From Thiocapsa sp. (lineage in GTDB: Bacteria; Pseudomonadota; Gammaproteobacteria; Chromatiales; Chromatiaceae): a stretch of 48,496 nucleotides of DNA. How positions within the stretch are numbered: the stretch's first letter is position 1; each line of letters starts with the position of its first letter. The notes beneath the pieces are model-generated. The model was not told the origin of the DNA. It searched no databases and saw only the letters and a program-made list of their open reading frames with translations. Below, piece after piece: positions 43,818 to 48,496 of the stretch. Position numbers and translations under genes: made by a program. The stretch is taken from the NCBI RefSeq assembly GCF_022340925.1, contig NZ_JAJDNA010000054.1:1-48496 (forward strand), written 5' to 3'.

Positions 43818-44594
43818 ATGGCAACCAAGATTCGAACGAACCTGCTGACCGGGATGGTGACGCTGATTCCCATCCTGGTCACGGTCTTCATCTTCAAGTT
43901 CTTTCTCGATCTGCTCTCGGATATCGGTCGGCCGAAGGTGATCATCCTGGCCAATGCGGTACGTCCCATCTCCCCCGAATTCGCCCGCTGGCTGATCGAA
44001 GTGCCCTGGCTCTCGTCCGGGCTCGCCGTTGCGCTCACCCTAGTGATGTTTTACGTGCTGGGTTGGGCGATGTCGCGTCTGGTGGGCCGGCAGATGCTGC
44101 GCGTCGTGGAAGACTTACTGCGCCGGATCCCCCTGGTCACGACCATCTACGGGTCGACCAAAAAGCTGATCGAGGCCTTTCAGACGGATTCCGGCAAGGC
44201 CCAGAGGGTCGTCCTCATCGAGTTCCCCCATGCCCGTATGAAGGCAGTCGGTTTGGTCACCCGGACCTTTGTCGACGAGGAGACCGGCGAGGAGCTCGCG
44301 GCGGTCTATGTGCCCACGGCGCCCAACCCCACCGGCGGCTACCTGGAGATCGTGCCGGTCGCCGAGCTGGTGCCGCTCGACTGGAGCGTGGACGAGGCGA
44401 TGACCTTCGTCATCTCCGGTGGCACTACCGCCCCGGAGAACATCCGGTTCGGCCGCGGTACCCGGGGTGAACCTGGTTCGGCGCCCCGCGCCAGCTCGGT
44501 CACGGAGTTACGGCAGACGGGCGTGCTGTCCTGTGGTGCCCCGAATCTCGATGCCAAGGCCGGTCTGAAGCCCCAAGGAGGCAGCGCGGCCTAA
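43818..44594 (+). CDS. DUF502-family membrane protein
   Basis: The product of 258 residues has two membrane segments (residues about 10-32 and 65-88: [20 protein letters not shown] and [20 protein letters not shown]) and the DUF502 core [40 protein letters not shown] and [20 protein letters not shown]. Family function is unknown. The last ~55 residues are variable. The stop overlaps the end of a fumarase/aspartase remnant on the other strand. Confidence 0.92.
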   Translation: MATKIRTNLLTGMVTLIPILVTVFIFKFFLDLLSDIGRPKVIILANAVRPISPEFARWLIEVPWLSSGLAVALTLVMFYVLGWAMSRLVGRQMLRVVEDLLRRIPLVTTIYGSTKKLIEAFQTDSGKAQRVVLIEFPHARMKAVGLVTRTFVDEETGEELAAVYVPTAPNPTGGYLEIVPVAELVPLDWSVDEAMTFVISGGTTAPENIRFGRGTRGEPGSAPRASSVTELRQTGVLSCGAPNLDAKAGLKPQGGSAA

Positions 44595-44775
44595 CGGCCA
44601 TATAGCCAGCAGGACGGGGCGTTCGCACCGGCCATGGCCACCGCGGCGTCCAGCCCCATGACCTGGACACATGCCATGCCCACGGCCTCCGGGATCACCG
44701 GATTGATCTTGCCGGGCATGATGCTGCTGCCGGCCTGCAGCTCGCGCAGCCGGCGGTACAAGGACCGGGGCGACC
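44591..44775 (-). pseudogene. Class II fumarase/aspartase-family fragment
   Basis: On the minus strand a frame reads [20 protein letters not shown], then [20 protein letters not shown] and VAMAGA, before ending in [10 protein letters not shown] and TAG 44591-44593. GSSxMPxKxNPVxPE is the family signature of class II fumarases, aspartases and argininosuccinate lyases. Only this loop and about 45 residues are present. The flanks do not extend the match, so the rest of the gene has been lost. It lies between DUF502 and MlaC genes. Confidence 0.75.
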
Positions 44776-44835
44776 CCTTCGCCGGACGGCTGCTCGAGGT
44801 ATACCCTATACACCAAACCGAACCAGCCGATCGGG

Positions 44836-45471
44836 ATGCACCTGATGACCTCAGCCAAACACCGCGTCTTGTGGGCCGCCATCCTCCTGCTCCAATACGC
44901 GATTCTCTTTCCGGCGACGGCGCATGGCGCCCTCAACGAGCCCCAGCGGATCATCCAGCAGGTCTCGGACGGGTTGATGCGGGTTCTGCGGGAGGATCGA
45001 AACCTGCTCAAGACCGACCCAGGCTACGTCTATCGCCTCGTCGACGAGCTGTTTCTGCCGCATGTGGATCTCCCGCGGGTCACGGCCCTGGCGCTCGGCC
45101 CCTATTGGCGGGATGCGACGCCCGAGCAGCGACGGGTGTTCCAGACGGAGTTTCAGCGGCTGCTGATCCAGACTTACGCCTCTGCCCTGGATGCCCTCAG
45201 CACCTGGGAGATCCGCTTCCTGCCGATGCAGCTGGAGCCAGGCGCGACGCGGACGATGGTTCGCACTGAGATCCGCCAGCCTAACGGTCAACCTGTCCGG
45301 GTTGACTATCGAATGGCCTTGACCAACGGACGCTGGCGCGCCTATGACGTCGCGGTCCAGGAGGTCAGCCTGCTTGCGTCCTACCGCAGTCAATTCACCG
45401 CGGTCGCCCAGCGCCGCGGGATTGCGGGTCTGCTCGAGGAGTTGAGCGCCCGGAACGAGACGCGGCGCTGA
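44836..45471 (+). CDS. MlaC/Ttg2D-family phospholipid-binding protein
   Basis: The product of 211 residues has a signal peptide (about residues 1-32) and the MlaC pattern: [24 protein letters not shown] helix, [57 protein letters not shown], with [20 protein letters not shown] and [20 protein letters not shown] at the end. MlaC ferries phospholipids between membranes. The rest of the mla operon is not visible nearby, so it is a lone copy. Start 44836 or 44845. Confidence 0.88.
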   Translation: MHLMTSAKHRVLWAAILLLQYAILFPATAHGALNEPQRIIQQVSDGLMRVLREDRNLLKTDPGYVYRLVDELFLPHVDLPRVTALALGPYWRDATPEQRRVFQTEFQRLLIQTYASALDALSTWEIRFLPMQLEPGATRTMVRTEIRQPNGQPVRVDYRMALTNGRWRAYDVAVQEVSLLASYRSQFTAVAQRRGIAGLLEELSARNETRR

Positions 45472-45482
45472 GCGCCTCGACC

Positions 45483-45499
45483 CCCGCAGGGTCTGCGGG
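45483..45499. terminator. Hairpin between convergent MlaC-like and BatD genes
   Basis: CCCGCAG (45483-45489) and CTGCGGG (45493-45499) form a perfect 7-bp stem with a GGT loop in the short gap between the two converging genes. It lacks a T run; a role as bidirectional terminator is possible. Confidence 0.4.
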
Positions 45500-45543
45500 T
45501 GGGCCGTCTCGGTGTCCTGACGGTCCGGGCCCAGGGCTCGCGC

Positions 45544-47355
45544 TCACGTGCCCGGATTGAGCGCAGGCAGTGCCGCGCGTTTGATCCGCGCCCGGCGGGT
45601 CGCGCGGCGCAGCATGCCGGCGCCGCGTCCGACCTGGCGGGAAAAGTCGTGCTTCCATCGCGCGAAGTCGAGCGGCTGGCGGCCATAGAGGGCAGCGTCC
45701 AGCTGCTGCATCAGGCGCGTCAAGGTCGCTCGATCCGCGCCGGGGCGCAGACTCAGGATCAGTTTCGTCAGGTTGGGTTGGGTGGCCTCACCCTGAAAAC
45801 GCAGGCGGCTGCGCGCATCCGCCTCGAAGCGCTCGCACCAATCGACGGGGTCGGCGGCGCGGTTCGCGTGGCGCACACACAGCAGGAAACGACTGCTCGG
45901 CGGAAGAGCTGCAGCCGCGGCCGAGCGCGCCCGTGCGATCAGAGGCGCGGGGCGCAGGCGCGTCGCGAGCCGATCCCGGAGGGAACCCAGCAGGGAAGCT
46001 GCGGACCGGAGTCCGTCGGTCAGCTTCGACGCGAGGCCGGGTGCGACGCGACCCGGGCGCACGCCGTAGATGACCCCAGCCCAGTACCCGATCAGCACGA
46101 GCAGGAGCCCGATCAGGGGAAGCGATACCAGGCCCCATCGATCCCCCGCCGTCATCGAGGCCGGCATATTGAACGGCCCGCCGGCGCCGCCGATATTCAG
46201 GGTCCGCATCGGCAGATGCGCGACCTCTCGAACACCCAGCTCCGTGTTCCACCAGGCGACACTGATCTCCGGGAGGATGAGCCGACCGGCGGACTGGGGC
46301 ACCAAGGTGTAATATTCCGTGCGGCGGCCAACCAGGTCTCGGCCGTCTGGGCCAAGGCCACCCTCGGTCAGGACCTGCTCGCGGTAGACGCGCAGGTCCG
46401 GGTTGGACAGCTGATCTTCGAGGCTGGGCAGCTGGGCGGCTGTACCGCCGACGGCGGAGACCTCCAGCGCGAGGGTCACGGGCTGCCCCGGCACCAGCGT
46501 CTCCTCTCGGTCGATGCTTGCTTTCAGGCTCAATGATTTCAACGGCAGCCAGGGAATGACCGCGCTCATGGCGGGGCGGACCTGGAGCTTGATCGGACGA
46601 TCGGTCACCGCTTCGAACCGCTGCAGCGCCCCGCCGTAGCCTGGAACCGTGCCCTCGACCTTGATCGCAGGGATCTCCAGACTGCCGGGCCTCAAGGGCA
46701 CCAGGCTGATGACGAACGTATTGACGATCTCGCGCCGACCGGCCGCGGAGACCCGCGAGCCGGGTGTCGGCCCCTCGAGCCGCTTGAGGAGTGCGTCGCC
46801 GGTTGACGGCAGCTCGAGATTCGCCTCTCTGGGATTGTCGCTGGTGATAAGCTGCAGGCGCACCAGCAACGGCTGCTGCAGATAGGGCTCGGGCTCGTCG
46901 ACTGTCGCTTCGAGCCGGGCCGGCGTGGCCTGCGTCTGGTACTGGCCGGGATACTGCCCGGGGACCTGGCCCTGAAACGGCGAATAGCGGGGCGGCCAGC
47001 CCGGCGGATAACCGGCGGATTGCTGTCCGGGTCCATATCCCTGGGCGTCCTCCGGCTGGTAAGAGGGAGGGGTCCCTTGGGCATTGCTGGGGGGTTGCGG
47101 GCGGAACTGCCAGGGGCCTTGCTGCGCCGGAGGTTGTCCGTATGGAGCACCCGGCGGCTGGAACGACTGCTGTCCCGGCGGTCCGTAGGGCCAGGCGACC
47201 AGCTCCGCACTCAGTGAGCCCAGGACGAAGCCGACGACCAACCCGAGGGCCAGCCTCGTTCGCGAGATCCGCCGCGAAGCGGTCCGGCGAATCGGGCCAG
47301 GCGCTGGGGCGCTGCCCGACGGGGCGGGCATCCGCGCCTTGTCGAGGCGGCTCAC
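45544..47355 (-). CDS. BatD-family protein
   Basis: The product of 603 residues has a signal-anchor helix (residues about 27-48), then a Gln/Pro/Gly-rich region (about 52-145). The BatD (oxygen-tolerance/aerotolerance) beta-rich domains follow, with EPYLQQPLLVRLQLITSDNP, EVVNTFVISLVPLRPGSLEI-like and VPQSAGRLILPEISVAWWNT. A late membrane helix (about 415-435) and a cytosolic tail end it. GTG 47355 overlaps the upstream stop as GTGA and is preferred; ATG 47400, with GGAAGAG, is the alternative. Bat proteins act with a MoxR ATPase at the membrane, function unsettled. Confidence 0.85.
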   Translation of the reverse strand: MSRLDKARMPAPSGSAPAPGPIRRTASRRISRTRLALGLVVGFVLGSLSAELVAWPYGPPGQQSFQPPGAPYGQPPAQQGPWQFRPQPPSNAQGTPPSYQPEDAQGYGPGQQSAGYPPGWPPRYSPFQGQVPGQYPGQYQTQATPARLEATVDEPEPYLQQPLLVRLQLITSDNPREANLELPSTGDALLKRLEGPTPGSRVSAAGRREIVNTFVISLVPLRPGSLEIPAIKVEGTVPGYGGALQRFEAVTDRPIKLQVRPAMSAVIPWLPLKSLSLKASIDREETLVPGQPVTLALEVSAVGGTAAQLPSLEDQLSNPDLRVYREQVLTEGGLGPDGRDLVGRRTEYYTLVPQSAGRLILPEISVAWWNTELGVREVAHLPMRTLNIGGAGGPFNMPASMTAGDRWGLVSLPLIGLLLVLIGYWAGVIYGVRPGRVAPGLASKLTDGLRSAASLLGSLRDRLATRLRPAPLIARARSAAAAALPPSSRFLLCVRHANRAADPVDWCERFEADARSRLRFQGEATQPNLTKLILSLRPGADRATLTRLMQQLDAALYGRQPLDFARWKHDFSRQVGRGAGMLRRATRRARIKRAALPALNPGT

Positions 47356-48496
47356 CACGGGCGGTTCTCGAGCAGGGGCACGCCGGCGTTCTGCATCCAT
47401 CGCAGCTCTTCCAAGCGATATTGGTTGCGGATCAGGAGAGAGGGATCGCCTTCCACCTGCCTGAGCCGCTGCTCCAAGACGGCCATGCCCGCGCCCAGCA
47501 TGGGTGCGCCATCCAGCGCGCCTCGCTCGCCCGACGCGCCTTCCTCGAGTGCCGCGCCCGACTCCTGACCGAGTTGATCGAAGCGCTCGACCGCGTCGGT
47601 CTGCCCTTCCTCGGTCACCGCGTCGGGTGGCTTGACCTCGGCCGGACCGGGGGCACCCGGACGACGAGCGCTTCCGGTGGTGCCCTCCGACTGAGCATCC
47701 TCGGCCTGTTCGCGACCCGCATCCGCGCCGGATGCGTCCGAAAGGCCTTCTTCGCCCCCCTCAGACTCATCCCCTCCGTCCGCCGGCGTCTCCGACTCGG
47801 GACGGACGCCTGCCTCCTCGCCCTCCTCTTCGGGGCCTGGGGCGGACTCTTGCTCATTGGCCTGGTCCTGGTCTGGCTTGTCGCCAGGGCGATCATCCTC
47901 CGGGGCGGTTTCGCCGGTCTCCTTTGAGGTATCCGGGGGGCCTTCCTCCTCGCCGGTGCCTTCGGCGCGGTCGTCCCCCTTGTCCCCATCCGGCTCGGAT
48001 CCGGTCTCGGCCGCAGATTTGGCGTCCGGCTTCGTCCGATCCTCTGAGTCACCGCGATCGGTCTCATCCTCGCCCTGATCCTGATCACCGGCAGCGGACT
48101 CGGCCTTCTCTTCGCGACCGGCGCCGGTCGTCTCGGCCTCATCGGTTCCGCTGCCTTCCCTGTCCTCACCTTCTTCCCGACCGGAAGCCGACTCGGCGGT
48201 GTCCTTGCCTGCGCCCTCTCCCTCCTGATCGGCTTCACCCTCGGTGCCGGTCTGGTCTTGCCGCCCGGCGCCGTCCGACGATTGATCCTGCGAGCCCGTG
48301 TCCTCGCCTTGCTGCTGGCCCGACCCTTCCCCCTCCGAGTCCTGCTCCTCGGACGACTGCTGCTGGCCGGACTCCTGCTGCTCGGACTCTTGCTGCTGGC
48401 CGGACTCCTGCTGCTCGGACTCTTGCTGCTGGCCGGACTCCTGCTGCTCGGACTCCTGCTGCTCGGACTCCTGCTGCTCGGACTCCTGCTGCTCGG
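47352..48496 (-). CDS. BatB/BatC-like VWA/TPR protein, C-terminal part (start lies beyond the window)
   Basis: The frame is open from the window edge to TGA 47352-47354, about 381 residues. It is extremely rich in Glu, Gln, Asp, Ser and Gly: first EQQES/GQQQ repeats, then a long acidic low-complexity tract. The conserved Bat C-terminus follows (about the last 60 residues: MAVLEQRLRQVEGDPSLLIR, NQYRLEELRWMQN, ending LLENRPW). That end, and the BatD gene overlapping by GTGA, identify it as the TPR/VWA Bat protein. The VWA and TPR parts must lie outside the window. The composition may make the region prone to slippage. Confidence 0.8.
   Translation of the reverse strand, partial: EQQESEQQESEQQESEQQESGQQQESEQQESGQQQESEQQESGQQQSSEEQDSEGEGSGQQQGEDTGSQDQSSDGAGRQDQTGTEGEADQEGEGAGKDTAESASGREEGEDREGSGTDEAETTGAGREEKAESAAGDQDQGEDETDRGDSEDRTKPDAKSAAETGSEPDGDKGDDRAEGTGEEEGPPDTSKETGETAPEDDRPGDKPDQDQANEQESAPGPEEEGEEAGVRPESETPADGGDESEGGEEGLSDASGADAGREQAEDAQSEGTTGSARRPGAPGPAEVKPPDAVTEEGQTDAVERFDQLGQESGAALEEGASGERGALDGAPMLGAGMAVLEQRLRQVEGDPSLLIRNQYRLEELRWMQNAGVPLLENRPW
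48340..48496 (-). repeat. Tandem 15/30-bp repeats encoding EQQES and GQQQES units
   Basis: The plus strand shows repeated CTGCTGCTCGGACTC (15 bp) and CTGCTGGCCGGACTC-type variants to the window end. In the Bat-protein frame each is a five-codon unit, so length changes stay in frame. The array continues beyond the window. Confidence 0.85.

Noticed and set aside
48340..48496. CRISPR-like array at the window end
   Set aside because: The units are contiguous 15-bp codon repeats without spacers, inside a coding frame.

Overview
The window looks like chromosomal DNA of a high-GC gammaproteobacterium, most probably a purple sulfur bacterium (Chromatiaceae such as Thiocapsa, Thiocystis or Allochromatium relatives). 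This is an inference from protein resemblance, from the his-tat gene order and from the mix of cytochrome c4, SCO/PCuAC, Urt, Mrp-type and Bat genes. No rRNA, tRNA, CRISPR array, prophage or complete insertion sequence was recognised.

Layout. 1-7.5 kb is a loose, partly decayed stretch: an AraC-type regulator tail, an exosortase-associated acyltransferase, an Anbu proteasome-like peptidase, a LOG-family protein, TerB, DUF3611 and DUF3597 proteins. Among these lie two copies of a ~160-bp inverted-repeat element, a PIN-domain remnant, a gene broken by an in-frame TAA, and a GlsB/YeaQ remnant. 7.5-15.5 kb holds a saccharopine-dehydrogenase-like oxidoreductase, an alpha/beta hydrolase, MtfA, a copper-delivery pair (SCO and PCuAC) followed by cytochrome c4, an endo/exonuclease/phosphatase-family protein and a zinc-ribbon protein. 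15.7-21.5 kb holds a TPP riboswitch and thiC, typA, proline iminopeptidase and dtd. 21.8-26.4 kb is a his-tat run (hisB-hisA-hisI-hisE-tatA-tatB-tatC) in which hisH and hisF are missing and TatC carries a long C-terminal extension. 26.7-28.6 kb has a CysB-like LysR regulator, a small XRE regulator and a periplasmic Cache-domain protein.

29.2-35.3 kb is a complete urea ABC transporter operon, urtABCDE. A sigma-54-type promoter and a perfect NtrC-type palindrome lie upstream, which implies control by nitrogen limitation. 35.5-43.4 kb (minus strand) is a nine-gene Mrp/Mbh-like cation/proton antiporter cluster with overlapping genes. Its last gene fuses an antiporter-like membrane subunit, which lacks the usual TM5 glutamate, through an EPEPE-repeat linker to a peptidoglycan-binding domain. 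43.8-48.5 kb has a DUF502 membrane protein, a fumarase/aspartase fragment, an MlaC-like protein, and the end of a Bat operon (BatB/BatC-like protein with a low-complexity tail, then BatD).

The most unusual items are the peptidoglycan-anchored antiporter subunit, the TatC with a FimV-like tail, the his operon without hisH/hisF, and the small repeats that abut TAG stop codons.
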